The notes: generated by a model not told the origin, from the sequence alone. Shown: positions 15,871-25,160, counted from the stretch's first letter. The stretch is 45,572 nucleotides of DNA from Nitrospirales bacterium (GCA_031315915.1 JALDRK010000031.1:1-45572); one strand, 5' to 3'. Numbers and translations are program-made.

Positions 15871-15900
15871 CTGAAGAGGGTCTCCTCAGCTTTTCTTGAC
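15871..15900. terminator. Possible terminator between convergent genes
   Basis: CTGAAGAG-GGT-CTCCTCAG forms an 8-bp stem with one mismatch. Towards the left, as minus-strand RNA, it is followed by AAATTTTGATT; towards the right by CTTTTCTTG. It lies just past the stop of the minus-strand peroxidase gene and 160 bp past the plus-strand SRAP stop, so it best suits the peroxidase gene. Confidence 0.35.
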
Positions 15901-15916
15901 GAGGAGCCGGCATTCT

Positions 15917-16564
15917 CTATGAAGTGCTGAGGGCGCGCTCGATATCTTCAACAATCGGTTGGGTTAGCGGCTTCTGTCCCGGAGCATACCGCGCAATCAC
16001 TTGGCCTTTGCGATCAATCAGAAACTTCTGAAAGTTCCAGGTAATTTCTCCCTTAAACGGCGTGGTTTCGGTCAGATACTTGTATAAAGGATGTTTTTGA
16101 TCGCCCAGCACGGTGATTTTGCTGAAGAGGGGAAACTCCAGGGAATATTTAGTGTAACAGAACTCGGCAATTTCTTTATTGTTCCCGGGTTCCTGTTTTC
16201 CGAAATCGTTGGCCGGAAAGGCCAGAATGGTGAACCCTCGATCGCGGTATCGTTCATATAAGGTTTGAAGCCCTTCGTATTGTGGAGTATTTCCGCAAAA
16301 ACTGGCCGTATTCACGACCATCACGACTTTTCCCTTATACTCGCTCAGTGATTTGGGGTTCCCTTCAATATCATCCATCGTGAAATCGTAAATTTGAAGG
16401 GCTGTGCTATCTTGGTCGGCGTGCCCGGTGGATGACGAGGAAGCGAGATGAATCGGGGATTGGGCCAACGTCGCATTCCCCAGAAAGACAGCCAATCCGA
16501 TAAGACTGAGAATCGAGAGACCCAGGAAAACCGTCTTGGGAGTCAATGGGCGATTGGTTAACAT
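15917..16564 (-). CDS. Exported glutathione peroxidase-family thiol peroxidase
   Basis: The product is 215 residues: a 34-residue N-terminal hydrophobic leader (signal peptide or anchor), a spacer, and a GPx domain from about residue 55. Visible family motifs are VVNTASFCGNTPQYEGL with the peroxidatic Cys, FPANDFGKQEPG, and ITWNFQKFLID with the catalytic Trp and Asn. The usual N-Q-F is N-D-F, a variant seen in bacterial members. As a Cys-type bacterial member it probably reduces peroxides using thioredoxin, not glutathione, here in the periplasm. GGAGA lies 8 bases before the ATG. A thioredoxin and a transhydrogenase lie just upstream on the same strand, a plausible redox grouping. Confidence 0.88.
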   Translation of the reverse strand: MLTNRPLTPKTVFLGLSILSLIGLAVFLGNATLAQSPIHLASSSSTGHADQDSTALQIYDFTMDDIEGNPKSLSEYKGKVVMVVNTASFCGNTPQYEGLQTLYERYRDRGFTILAFPANDFGKQEPGNNKEIAEFCYTKYSLEFPLFSKITVLGDQKHPLYKYLTETTPFKGEITWNFQKFLIDRKGQVIARYAPGQKPLTQPIVEDIERALSTS

Positions 16565-16803
16565 ATCGTATTCTCCATGGAGTGTAGTGAACGTGATCTA
16601 CTTATACTGTCAGTGTAATACTCCAGCTCCTCTCAGGGCAATTCCAAGGTGTTATTGCTCTCTCGCAGAGCTTCAGGTATTTGGTCTGTGAACCATGGGC
16701 AATCCCTTGATGCTCTTTCTCTCTGCCCTCGAACCATCCCACACGGCAAATGCGACGGATACGGTCAGGCCTGGCCTAGCCTTGTCTGGCATGAAGGAAA
16801 GAC

Positions 16804-17133
16804 CTAGTTTGAAAAAGCGATCCATTTAGTGAGTTGTTTGAGGATTTCATGCTTTTGGCCAAGTCCGCCTATGAACGTTTCAAATCTTCCCCCCACATAT
16901 AGGGCCAAGGTTGGGAGTGCTTGAATCTCCAATTCTCCAGGGATGAGAAAATTCTCTTGCACGTTCATTTTGAATAGTAAGAGCCGGCTTCCCAATTCGT
17001 CCTGCACCAGTTCGAGTTCTTTCAGAAGCGCTTGGCAATGTCCGCAACCGGGCTGCCAAAATTCCACTAAAACGGGCACGGTCGCTTTTTCAATCACCCC
17101 GTCAAACTCCCGGTCTTCAATGCTAGCAATCAT
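16804..17133 (-). CDS. Thioredoxin-like protein with CGHC active site
   Basis: From ATG 17133 the product is 109 residues, the normal thioredoxin size, with active site W-Q-P-G-C-G-H-C at about 26-33 and the cis-proline loop A-L-P-T. An in-frame ATG at 17184 would add 17 residues unlike any thioredoxin N-terminus, so the shorter form is preferred. C-G-H-C is more typical of PDI-like and more oxidising thioredoxin-fold proteins than C-G-P-C. No signal peptide is present, so it should be cytoplasmic. It lies directly downstream of the transhydrogenase gene and may share its transcript. Confidence 0.85.
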   Translation of the reverse strand: MIASIEDREFDGVIEKATVPVLVEFWQPGCGHCQALLKELELVQDELGSRLLLFKMNVQENFLIPGELEIQALPTLALYVGGRFETFIGGLGQKHEILKQLTKWIAFSN

Positions 17134-17197
17134 CCGGCCCGCCGAGCATGAAATTGACGTTCCGACAATGTCGCCGGCGTACATGCATACACGCCGT

Positions 17198-18601
17198 TTA
17201 TTGGGATTGCCTCAGTTTATTATAGGCATCCAATGCGGCCACTTTATAGCACTCTGCCAAAGTGGGATAATTGAAGACGGTCGTGAGGAAATAGGAGAGT
17301 CCGCCTCCCATGCCGAGGACGGCCTGTCCGATATGGATGAGTTCCGTGGCTCCTGTGCCGATTGCATGCACGCCCAATAGTTCCTGAGTGTCCCGATGAA
17401 ACAACATTTTTAATAGTCCGCTGTCATCTCCTAAAATCATTCCTCTGGCAATTTCCCGATACCGAGCCAGGCCAATCTCGTAAGGAATACGGTCTTTGGT
17501 CAGGGTTTCTTCCGTCCTGCCGACCATGGAAATTTCGGGAATGGCATAAATGCCGATGGGATAGTGGGAAGGCATGGGTTCGGCGGGCAGCCCAAATGCA
17601 TGGCAGGCGGCCAACCGTCCTTGTTCAGAAGACGTAGCAGCCAGGGATGGGTAACCGATGACATCTCCGGCCGCGAAAATGTGGGGAACGGAGGTGCGAA
17701 GCTGGGCATCCACGTTCACCCGGCCCCGGTTGTCTGCTTCCAACCCGGCCGCTTGCAGGTTGAGGGAACTCGTGGCGCCAAGTCGTCCGACTGAAAACAA
17801 TGCGAGTTCGGAGACATGCCGTTTCCCTGATTGAAGTTGAACGATGACTCGTGCGGGAGGGCTGGAGGACAGATCCAGCCGTTCCACGGTTTCAGAAAGT
17901 CGGAAAATGACATTACGGTTGCGCATTTGATGAATCAGTTCATCGACAATTTCATGATCCAGAAATTCCAGAGGGCGTTCACGTTTATCGATGATAGTCA
18001 CTTCCGTGCCCAGGCAGGCAAACATGGAGGCATATTCCAGGCCGATCACGCCGGCTCCGATGACCACCATGGTGCGGGGAATATGACCCAATTGAAGAAT
18101 GCCGTCGCTATCGATAATAATTTTACCGTCGGGGATGATGCCTGGCGGGGGAGAAGGTATCGTGCCGACCGCGATCAGAATATGACCGGCCTGAAGAAGG
18201 CAGGTTTCATGACCTGATCGTACTGCGATGGTATGGGGATCTTGGAAGCACGCGTCGCCCCGAATGAGTGTGATATTATTCCGTGCCAATTGGTTTTCCA
18301 CGATTTGTGACTCCAGGCCGACCAGATAGCTCACCTTATCTAACAATTCACCCATGGTCGGAGGAGAATATGATCGATGCCCTGATGGCTCCCTTCCTCG
18401 CTGAGGTGGTCTGAGGGACAGAACTGCCTCACGAAAAGTTTTGCTGGGAATCGTTCCGGAATTGATGCACATACCTCCCACCACCGGGTGTTTCTCAATC
18501 ACTCCGACCCGTAATCCCAGTTTGGCCACTTGAACGGCGGCCCGTTGACCGGCCGGCCCGCTGCCGATACATAAAAAATCAAATTCTTTCCTCACAGGCA
18601 T
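17198..18601 (-). CDS. sthA: Soluble pyridine nucleotide transhydrogenase
   Basis: The product is 467 residues, matching the family (466 in E. coli). It has an N-terminal FAD-binding motif IGSGPAGQRAA, then GGMCINSGTIPSKTFREA, a central NAD(P)-binding motif VIGAGVIGLEYASMFA, the IFAAGDVIGYPSLAATS segment and a C-terminal dimerisation domain. The GTIPSK motif and the single Cys in place of the C-x4-C disulfide separate it from lipoamide dehydrogenase and glutathione reductase. It equilibrates NADPH and NADH in the cytoplasm. It begins 43 bp after the ABC exporter gene on the same strand and precedes the thioredoxin gene, so it may be the tail of that operon. Confidence 0.9.
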   Translation of the reverse strand: MPVRKEFDFLCIGSGPAGQRAAVQVAKLGLRVGVIEKHPVVGGMCINSGTIPSKTFREAVLSLRPPQRGREPSGHRSYSPPTMGELLDKVSYLVGLESQIVENQLARNNITLIRGDACFQDPHTIAVRSGHETCLLQAGHILIAVGTIPSPPPGIIPDGKIIIDSDGILQLGHIPRTMVVIGAGVIGLEYASMFACLGTEVTIIDKRERPLEFLDHEIVDELIHQMRNRNVIFRLSETVERLDLSSSPPARVIVQLQSGKRHVSELALFSVGRLGATSSLNLQAAGLEADNRGRVNVDAQLRTSVPHIFAAGDVIGYPSLAATSSEQGRLAACHAFGLPAEPMPSHYPIGIYAIPEISMVGRTEETLTKDRIPYEIGLARYREIARGMILGDDSGLLKMLFHRDTQELLGVHAIGTGATELIHIGQAVLGMGGGLSYFLTTVFNYPTLAECYKVAALDAYNKLRQSQ

Positions 18602-18644
18602 ACGAAAGAGTGGGGTTTATTACGTTATGGGTGAGAACCGGACA

Positions 18645-20309
18645 TTACTGTAACACGATATTGTGTTGCACAAACTTTTTCAAATTGATATCGGTTGAGA
18701 CAATGACGACGGTCCAAGGGTATTCCGGTGCGCAAATCGCATTCAGAATGGATTCTCTTTGCGGAGACGGAATCTCGTGGAGTCCTCCATCGACAATCAC
18801 CAGTTTGGGACGAGCGATCAGGGCTCGGGCCAATAGAATTTGAATTTTTTGACTTGGAGAAAAGTTTTGTCCCCCGTATTGAACCAGACCTTGTAATCCA
18901 TCCGGGATATGTTCGACTTCATTCTGTAATCCCACCAAACCCAACACCCATAATAAATCGTCTGTCGCGAGGTTTTTTCGGCCCAATGTTACATTTTCCA
19001 TCAGGGTGGATTCAAAAAGGGTCATGTGGCGGCTCAATACCAACCCACGAATTCCATTGACATCGTCGGGGTGGAGATCCCGGACATCAATGCCATTGTA
19101 CCGAATCGCTCCTTGAGGGGGATGATCCAATCCGGCCAGAAGCCGGGACACGGTGAGCCGCTGTGATTCGGTGGGACAGATGATGGCCCATTTTTCCCCC
19201 GGCTTCAGGTCCAGGTGGAGTTCTAACGTATGTGGCCATGGTAATGGCAAGCCTCGGACATGAGAGACGGATAGGGCCAACCCTTGTGGGGAGAGGGTTT
19301 CCGGCAACCGGACAAATTGAGTTGTCGGACGATAATCCTTCGGGAGTGAAAATATATGATGAATTTCAGTCAAGGCCGTTAAAAAGTAAAAGATGACATA
19401 GGTGCGTTTGATGACCGATTCCAGATTTAACAGCAGGGTCGCAATAATGACTTCCGCGGCAACGAGTTGCCCTAAGGTCAGCTCTCCCTTGCTCATCAAC
19501 CAACCGGCGGTTCCCAGCAGACCGGTGTGCAGGATTACCTGAAAGATCAGGGATCCGATGTATTGTCGAACAAGAATCCGAAAACGCGATTTTCGTGTAT
19601 TAACATAGGCGTGGGCCAGGGAGTCGGCTTTGTGCAAAATCAGGTCGCGGCTTTGGCTGGATTTAAAGTGGCTGAGATTATCGGCAATCTCCTGAAACCA
19701 ATGATACGTGGCATACTTGGCTTCGGACATGTGCACGGTGGCCCGGAGGCCTCCATGCCCCAATACTCCAATAAAGCCCACCGCGAACAAAAGCAGAAGA
19801 TCAAAGAAAACAAAATACGGGTGATACAAGACCAGCAATGTCATGCCAATCAACCCTCCGACCGCCACGTTGGTGAGATCCACGAAAAGCGCGGCCACGG
19901 CTCGCTGCATAAAAATAATTTCAAAAAACCGGCTGGCATATTCAGCACGAAAATGGGTTTCCTGAATCGACGGAAACGTTCGGGCAAATGCCAAGGTCAG
20001 ACGTACGAAAATGCGCCGCTCGAGAAGATCGGTGGCAAAAAACTGAAGAGCTTTAAACACGCCGACAAATACCAAGACCCCGGCCATAATGCTCACCAGG
20101 GTGATGACCATGATCGGTTGAATGGCGAAGGCGAAGGTATTCACCAGTTCCTGGACGGTGAGGGGAATAATCAGGGAAAACAGGCCGACAGCCAGGGCAT
20201 GCATGCCGACTGTGAACAGAATTTGGCGCTCCTGTCTGAAAAACGTGCCCACATGCTGCAGCACTTCTTGCTTCATGGTTCGTCCGGAAGTAGCGGATGT
20301 CGTATCCAT
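18645..20309 (-). CDS. ABC exporter half-transporter with degenerate nucleotide-binding domain
   Basis: The product is 554 residues: an exporter-type transmembrane domain (about 25-325, six hydrophobic segments) and an ABC domain (about 355-554). The ABC domain keeps its fold pattern but loses the catalytic residues. Walker A reads ICPTESQRLT where GPTGSGKST is expected (all glycines and the Lys lost), the Q-loop Gln is replaced, the signature is FSPSQ in place of LSGGQ, Walker B ends V-I-V-D-G-G (no catalytic Glu), and the switch His is absent (S-T-D). The frame is intact and codon use ordinary, so this is not a decaying gene. It lies last in the adaptor-channel-ABC set, 20 bp after the TolC-like gene. 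ATP hydrolysis by this subunit alone looks impossible; it may pair with another ABC protein, act as a passive scaffold, or have become regulatory. Confidence 0.88.
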   Translation of the reverse strand: MDTTSATSGRTMKQEVLQHVGTFFRQERQILFTVGMHALAVGLFSLIIPLTVQELVNTFAFAIQPIMVITLVSIMAGVLVFVGVFKALQFFATDLLERRIFVRLTLAFARTFPSIQETHFRAEYASRFFEIIFMQRAVAALFVDLTNVAVGGLIGMTLLVLYHPYFVFFDLLLLFAVGFIGVLGHGGLRATVHMSEAKYATYHWFQEIADNLSHFKSSQSRDLILHKADSLAHAYVNTRKSRFRILVRQYIGSLIFQVILHTGLLGTAGWLMSKGELTLGQLVAAEVIIATLLLNLESVIKRTYVIFYFLTALTEIHHIFSLPKDYRPTTQFVRLPETLSPQGLALSVSHVRGLPLPWPHTLELHLDLKPGEKWAIICPTESQRLTVSRLLAGLDHPPQGAIRYNGIDVRDLHPDDVNGIRGLVLSRHMTLFESTLMENVTLGRKNLATDDLLWVLGLVGLQNEVEHIPDGLQGLVQYGGQNFSPSQKIQILLARALIARPKLVIVDGGLHEIPSPQRESILNAICAPEYPWTVVIVSTDINLKKFVQHNIVLQ

Positions 20310-20329
20310 CGATCGTTACCTGATTGTCG

Positions 20330-21772
20330 TTACGAAACCGGTTGCGTCCAATCGCCAATGGCCCATGAATAAAAGGCTTTGGCCTGTTGCAATTCGGCTT
20401 GTGCCTGGATATAGGTGATTTCGACCTCGACCGCATTTCGTTCACGAAGATTGACAAATAGTAAATTCGTGGCCCCCATTTGAAAACGCTTGCGTTCACC
20501 GTTGACAAGGGAACGGGCATAGGTGAGCGATTGAGACGCTGCCTGGATGCGCTCTTCGGCACGGTTCAAGGCCGAACGGGCGTTGTCGATATCCAGTGCC
20601 ACCTGCTGCGTCCGATACCGTTGCAGCCAGAGTAATCGTTCAGCTTTGGCTTCCAGTTGAAGCTTTTGGCCGGTGGCGTCCTGCTGGAGGAATGGAAAGG
20701 TCAGTTGCAACCCGAATCGGTAGCCTAGCCCCAGGACAAATTCACCCGGTTTGCGTGTGGGCTCGGCTTCCGCTCGAAGATCAGGGAGAAAATTGTTTTT
20801 GGCAACCCCAAGATCAATGTTGTTTCGTGCCGCTTCCAAAAACACTTGTAGGATTTCGGGCCGGCGCTGTTGAGCCAATTCGGTCTCAGACCCTCCCTGT
20901 GACTGTGGCACGGACAAATCGAATGCAGGAAAATTCGGGATCCCGTACTGATCGAAGGAAAGCAGGGCCTGCTCATTCCAGGTAAACAGGGAGAGTTTGA
21001 TCTGTTCCTGTTCGGCTTCCCGTTTGGACTTAATGAAGTTTTCCAATCGACGTTGGACTTCCTGGTGTGCTTCCGTGACATCGAACTCCGCGACGGCTCC
21101 TGCTGCAGCCTGACGGGTGAGTTGCTGAAGGCGGGCCTTGGCCACGTCCAAGGCGGCCTGTTGCAGCGCCACAATTTTCCATGACCCGACCCATTTCCAA
21201 AATTGCGTGGCGGCCCCCAGATACAGGTCTTGACGCGTTTGTTGAATGTTCAGATCCGCTTCCTGCTCAGCCAGTTTGGATTTTTCCAGTTCACCCCGTT
21301 CGGGGTTCGTTCCCAACCCTCGAAGGAGCGGCAGGACGATACCGAGGAGCGGTTGATTCGTGCCGCGGACACCAAGGTCGGCGACTTCGACATCTCCTAT
21401 ACCGGTTCGCCATCCTGCAAATCCTTTGACCCCATAAGGATGGCGGGCCTGAACCAAGGTATCGTTAAATCCGACGTTCTTGGTCTGACCGTCTTTGACG
21501 AGACGTTCCACTTCCGTGTCATTGACGAGAGTCGGTTCAAACGCTCCCATGGCTTTTAATAATTTTCCTTGTGCTTGCAGTTTTTCCGTTCGAGTTCCAT
21601 GCAAGAGGGGATGGTGGGTTTCCACGAGTGACAACACGGTTTTGAGGTGTAGTGATCGGGTTGCCTGGTGTGGTGTAGGGGTTGGCTCCAGTTCCGGAGC
21701 GGCCCAGAGGAGAGGCGCAAGCGGCCCTAATCCCGCCGAAAGACACAATAGTATCACAGTGAGTCTGGCCAT
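20330..21772 (-). CDS. TolC-family outer-membrane channel protein
   Basis: The product is 480 residues with a signal peptide (about 1-24). It consists of long heptad-rich helices in two repeated halves, typical of the OEP/TolC fold: segments such as ALDVAKARLQQLTRQAAAGAVAEFDV in the first half and ALNRAEERIQAASQSLTYARSLVNGE in the second. NLLFVNLRERNAVEVEITY near the C-terminus is the usual TolC ending. It should form a trimeric channel joining the adaptor to the outside. It lies 58 bp after the HlyD gene and 20 bp before the ABC gene, so the three form one operon. Confidence 0.88.
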   Translation of the reverse strand: MARLTVILLCLSAGLGPLAPLLWAAPELEPTPTPHQATRSLHLKTVLSLVETHHPLLHGTRTEKLQAQGKLLKAMGAFEPTLVNDTEVERLVKDGQTKNVGFNDTLVQARHPYGVKGFAGWRTGIGDVEVADLGVRGTNQPLLGIVLPLLRGLGTNPERGELEKSKLAEQEADLNIQQTRQDLYLGAATQFWKWVGSWKIVALQQAALDVAKARLQQLTRQAAAGAVAEFDVTEAHQEVQRRLENFIKSKREAEQEQIKLSLFTWNEQALLSFDQYGIPNFPAFDLSVPQSQGGSETELAQQRRPEILQVFLEAARNNIDLGVAKNNFLPDLRAEAEPTRKPGEFVLGLGYRFGLQLTFPFLQQDATGQKLQLEAKAERLLWLQRYRTQQVALDIDNARSALNRAEERIQAASQSLTYARSLVNGERKRFQMGATNLLFVNLRERNAVEVEITYIQAQAELQQAKAFYSWAIGDWTQPVS

Positions 21773-21830
21773 AGGTTGTCCTCCCTTGTGGTTACGTCGA
21801 GTGGATGGTTAGGGATCAACTCAATTGACG

Positions 21831-23258
21831 TTATTTGCCGGGTCTTCCTGCCTTGGGAAGAACGGTGTCCGAAAGAGCCATGCCGTGTTCCTGGTAATCC
21901 GCCGGGAAGAGGTTCACGCGTCTCCATATCTCATACCAGAGCGGGACACGGTTCAACAGGACCCAGCCCATGACTTGTGTGCCCTGACGCACATGATCCT
22001 GAGGGGGCCACGGTAACCCTTGTGGATCGGGGACAACCCAAAACCGAAAGCGACCCTGGGCATCGGCAGTCTGATCCACGACACGAATCCGGCCGTTGAA
22101 CGTGCCCGCCATCAAATCCGGCCATGACGGTAAGGGAATAGCAGGGATGCCCTGGAACAACAAAAGAACGTTCCGGTCTTGCTTGAGAAGTGGGGCATCC
22201 AAGGCGTCTGCCCACATCTCCACCGCCCGAGTGGCCGTCGTCGGAACAATCGTGAGCAACGGATTGCCGGGATGCACGATTTCTCCGGGACCCACTCGTG
22301 CCATTCGCACGACCGTCCCATCAATCGGGGCAGTGATACGGCCGGCAGCCCGTCGTTGGACGGCATTGGACTGCGTCAAGGCCAAGTCGGCCAGTTCCTT
22401 CGAAGCGCTGGCGGCTTCCGCCAACGCCGAAGCCCGTTTTGACCGCGTGTCAAGGATTCGTTGAACCAATTCGGCTTCAATTTGTGTTCGTCCATATGTC
22501 AGAGCCTGTTGCGATTGCCCCACTTCCTGAAGAGCGGCTTCACTGGCTCTGAGTTCTGCTTGCGTGGCGGCCTCCGCTTGAATAGCCAGTTCGAGATCCC
22601 GACGAGAGAGGAGGCCTTCTGCTTCTAACACCCGCGAGCGCTGTAAGTTCAGTTGAGCCGTTTTTGCGGCTATTTTCGCGGCCGCCAGCCGTTGTTCGAC
22701 ACTCTGGATTCGTCGGGAAGCTTCCTGCACGCGGGAATCGGCGGAGCGGGTGGCCGCATCGCTCAGATTTTTCATTTCCTCGATTTGTTTCTCTAATAAC
22801 TGCGCACGGGTTAATGCCGCTTCCCGCCTTTCCTTCAAAGCCTGCATGGATTCGTCCAGGCGTGACAACAGATCGGGGGCCAGAAATTTGGGATCGACAT
22901 CGGCGAGTTCAAGAAGGAGATCCCCGGTTTTGACGTTCATGCCTTCGTTGACCTGCCAGGTCATGATACGACCTTCTATGGGGGCGTGGACTTCCTGTGG
23001 GCGTTCGGCTGGGGAATAGGCGGATAATTGTCCTTGGGCTTTAATCGTTTGAGTCCAGGGCACAAAGGCGAGGATGAGGAGGAACAGGAAAAACAATCCG
23101 ATGACGAAGCGAGTGGCGGTATACAGTTTCGTCGGAATTTTGACCGCGGTCCAGGAGTCGTACTGTGGGCGGCGGCCAGTGACTTGAAGAGAAGAGGATG
23201 TTTGGTTGGGAACTAAGGGAGAGCTGGATGGTTTTGTGGGTATGGGGGTCAGATTCAT
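21831..23258 (-). CDS. HlyD-family periplasmic adaptor (membrane fusion protein)
   Basis: The product is 475 residues with one N-terminal transmembrane helix (about 51-70, FVIGLFFLFLLILAFV). Next come a beta strand region with V-H-A-P-I-E-G-R-I (first lipoyl half), long coiled-coil helices (about 140-310, many Ala, Glu and Arg heptads) and the second lipoyl half A-G-R-I-T-A-P-I-D-G-T-V-V. A beta-barrel region with P-G-E-I-V-H-P-G-N-P-L follows. It bridges an inner-membrane exporter and a TolC-like channel. The N-terminal 45 residues are cytoplasmic, Pro- and Ser-rich. It is the first gene of the export operon, divergent from the LysR gene. Confidence 0.9.
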   Translation of the reverse strand: MNLTPIPTKPSSSPLVPNQTSSSLQVTGRRPQYDSWTAVKIPTKLYTATRFVIGLFFLFLLILAFVPWTQTIKAQGQLSAYSPAERPQEVHAPIEGRIMTWQVNEGMNVKTGDLLLELADVDPKFLAPDLLSRLDESMQALKERREAALTRAQLLEKQIEEMKNLSDAATRSADSRVQEASRRIQSVEQRLAAAKIAAKTAQLNLQRSRVLEAEGLLSRRDLELAIQAEAATQAELRASEAALQEVGQSQQALTYGRTQIEAELVQRILDTRSKRASALAEAASASKELADLALTQSNAVQRRAAGRITAPIDGTVVRMARVGPGEIVHPGNPLLTIVPTTATRAVEMWADALDAPLLKQDRNVLLLFQGIPAIPLPSWPDLMAGTFNGRIRVVDQTADAQGRFRFWVVPDPQGLPWPPQDHVRQGTQVMGWVLLNRVPLWYEIWRRVNLFPADYQEHGMALSDTVLPKAGRPGK

Positions 23259-23510
23259 AAGCTAATTATTTGTAGGCCAAATTCAGGCGGTTGCTTCCCT
23301 TGTTACCTGTCCCTCTTCATCTTAGGGGTGGGATCGGTTAACGGTGTTTGATTGACCGTTCGAGAGATATTTCATTCTAGGCTTTTCCCAACGTTAAACC
23401 AAGACAAATACATATTTTACAACAGGTCCCTATATTAACATTAGACCCAACATAGACAAATACATAATACTTCCTTGAATCATTTAAAATTTGAATGTAA
23501 GGTAGTTTGT
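23259..23510. promoter_or_regulatory. Divergent promoter region with 11-bp direct repeats
   Basis: This region separates the export operon (left) from the LysR gene (right). ACAAATACATA occurs at 23404-23414 and again at 23456-23466, exactly 52 bp apart (about five helical turns), with AG preceding both. The stretch is AT-rich compared with its surroundings. The same 11-mer recurs at 26568-26578. LysR-type regulators normally bind between themselves and the divergent target, so these are candidate operator sites; the binding protein is inferred. Confidence 0.55.
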
Positions 23511-24425
23511 ATGGAATGGCTGAACTACCATCACTTGCTCTACTTCTGGGTGATTGCCCGTGAAGGCAGCATCAAGCGCGCGTGTGAAGAGCTTCATCTC
23601 TCGCAACCGGCCTTGAGCGCGCAGCTTCGTGCCTTGGAAGAAAAATTAGGGGAAAAACTGTTTCATCGCGTGGGTCGAACCTTGGTCCTGACCGATGTCG
23701 GTCAGATGGCCTATCGGTATTCTCAGGAAATTTTTTCTCTAGGCCAGGAATTTACGAATCTCATCAAAGGTCGTCCCAGTCAGCGTCCGGTGAAATTGGT
23801 GGTGGGGATTGCCGAGGTGGTTCCCAAGATGGTGGCCTATAAACTGTTGAAATCAGCCTTTGCCCCATCGGATTCCCTGCAAATTGTGTGTTGGGAGGGT
23901 CGATTGGAGCGGTTGCTGGGAGAATTGGCTTTGCATACCCTGGATATTGTTCTCGCGGATACCGCCATCCCTTCTACCGTCAGAATACTCGGGCATAGCC
24001 ATTTGCTTGGGGAATCCGGCGTATCGTTGTTTGCTTCCTCCAAACTTGCAACCAAGCATCGAAAAAATTTCCCAAAATCTCTTGAGGGAGCACCCTTTCT
24101 ATTGCCAACCGGTAATGCCATGCTTCGTCGGGGAATGGATGAGTGGTTTTCGAGGAAGGGGATCACTCCCCGGGTGGTGGGGGAGTTCGAAGACGGCGCC
24201 ACCATGAAGGCATTCGGTCAAGCCGGAAAAGGGATTTTCCCCGGTTCCACCGTGGTGGATAAAGAAATCAGCCGCCAATACCTTGTCAAAAAAGTCGGAG
24301 ATGTGCCAGACGTCCGAGAACAATTTTATGCTCTTTCCGTCGAACGACGTCTGAAGCATCCCGGAGTATTGGCTATTGTCGACTCAGCTCACAAAACGAT
24401 CTTTCGGGCGTCCAAGTCACCGTGA
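23511..24425 (+). CDS. NhaR-like LysR-family transcriptional regulator
   Basis: The product is 304 residues from ATG 23511 (MEWLNYHHLLYFW). That start is chosen because it matches the NhaR-type N-terminus and has AAGG 8 bases upstream; in-frame codons back to 23475 add 12 residues outside the fold. The winged helix-turn-helix reads REGSIKRACEELHLSQPALSAQLRALEEKLG (residues 18-48), followed by the linker helix and a substrate-binding domain from about residue 92. The FFHR-type phrase K-L-F-H-R-V-G-R is present. NhaR in E. coli responds to Na+ and pH, but the ligand here cannot be read. It is divergent from the HlyD-TolC-ABC operon and is its likely regulator. Confidence 0.88.
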   Translation: MEWLNYHHLLYFWVIAREGSIKRACEELHLSQPALSAQLRALEEKLGEKLFHRVGRTLVLTDVGQMAYRYSQEIFSLGQEFTNLIKGRPSQRPVKLVVGIAEVVPKMVAYKLLKSAFAPSDSLQIVCWEGRLERLLGELALHTLDIVLADTAIPSTVRILGHSHLLGESGVSLFASSKLATKHRKNFPKSLEGAPFLLPTGNAMLRRGMDEWFSRKGITPRVVGEFEDGATMKAFGQAGKGIFPGSTVVDKEISRQYLVKKVGDVPDVREQFYALSVERRLKHPGVLAIVDSAHKTIFRASKSP

Positions 24426-24573
24426 AAATCAGATCTTTGAACGTCCTTTCTGTATAGAAAACATTTACCGCTATTGCGGCGATGATTCACAACATAACTC
24501 CGGATTCCTCTCCCACGTGAAGAAATCACAATTCGCACCGGTGCGTTATCTGACTCATGTCCGTATCGTTGAC

Positions 24574-24996
24574 TTAGGATCCTTGAGGATTTTTTACGTC
24601 TGAGTTTTTTAAGGCCAACAGACGCTGTCCTTCTGCCCGATGCATGGCCGCCATTTCATGGAGGTCTCGTGCCGCCTTCCAGCGTGCCGAAGCCACATGC
24701 ATGAGGCTGGTCCGTTGAAATCCCTTGGGATCCATGTGCGGTTTGAGCATCAGAGAGGTGGCTTTCTGTTCTATGCGAACAGCTTCCATTTGTAGTTCAT
24801 CGGCTTGTTGATCATAGATTTTTGCCATCTCCAGGAGATCGTCTCCTGTCCAGGGTTTCGGGTCTTCAGTTTCAACTGCAGCCAGTGCATCCCCCACTGG
24901 TGCCAGCGGGGAGGATTGTTGTCCCTCGCCCGCTGAAAACAGCATCAGGCCAATTCCCCCTAACACGCCCAATAACACATACGCTACAACTCGCAT
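24574..24996 (-). CDS. Small exported or membrane-anchored helical protein
   Basis: The product is 140 residues from the second of two close ATGs. That ATG stands 7 bases after AGGAGG, whereas the first (25002) would be only 1 base away. It has a signal peptide or anchor (VVAYVLLGVLGGIGLMLFSAG), a Pro/Ala linker, then a helical domain of about 90 residues with two long amphipathic helices containing A-D-E-L-Q-M-E-A-V-R-I-E and A-R-W-K-A-A-R-D-L-H-E-M. I recognise no family. It is the last of three same-strand envelope genes behind the motif at 26.5 kb. Its 3' end converges on the LysR gene. Confidence 0.65.
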   Translation of the reverse strand: MRVVAYVLLGVLGGIGLMLFSAGEGQQSSPLAPVGDALAAVETEDPKPWTGDDLLEMAKIYDQQADELQMEAVRIEQKATSLMLKPHMDPKGFQRTSLMHVASARWKAARDLHEMAAMHRAEGQRLLALKNSDVKNPQGS

Positions 24997-25105
24997 CGCC
25001 ATACCTCCTTCTTGGTGTGTGTTCTCCGAAAATATTCAAGTATCTATCGTATAGAAAATGCCGGGAAAGGTAAAATTTAGAAGATTTTCGGGGAGCTCTG
25101 TTTTT

Positions 25106-25140
25106 CCGCCGTGGGGCAATCTCTATCACCTCCACGGCGG
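25106..25140. other. 9-bp perfect inverted repeat in a short intergenic gap
   Basis: CCGCCGTGG at 25106-25114 pairs with CCACGGCGG at 25132-25140 around a 17-base loop. It sits between the lipoprotein stop (25161) and the next gene start (24996). On the minus strand it is followed by A residues, not T, so it is a poor intrinsic terminator and may instead cap the mRNA 3' end or process the transcript. Confidence 0.45.
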
Positions 25141-25160
25141 CTTGCTTCCATTCCTCGGCC

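Noticed and set aside
19527..20372. Plus-strand open frame of 281 codons
   Set aside because: Complete antisense shadow of the ABC exporter gene, with low-complexity Gly/His/Lys-rich translation and no plausible start.
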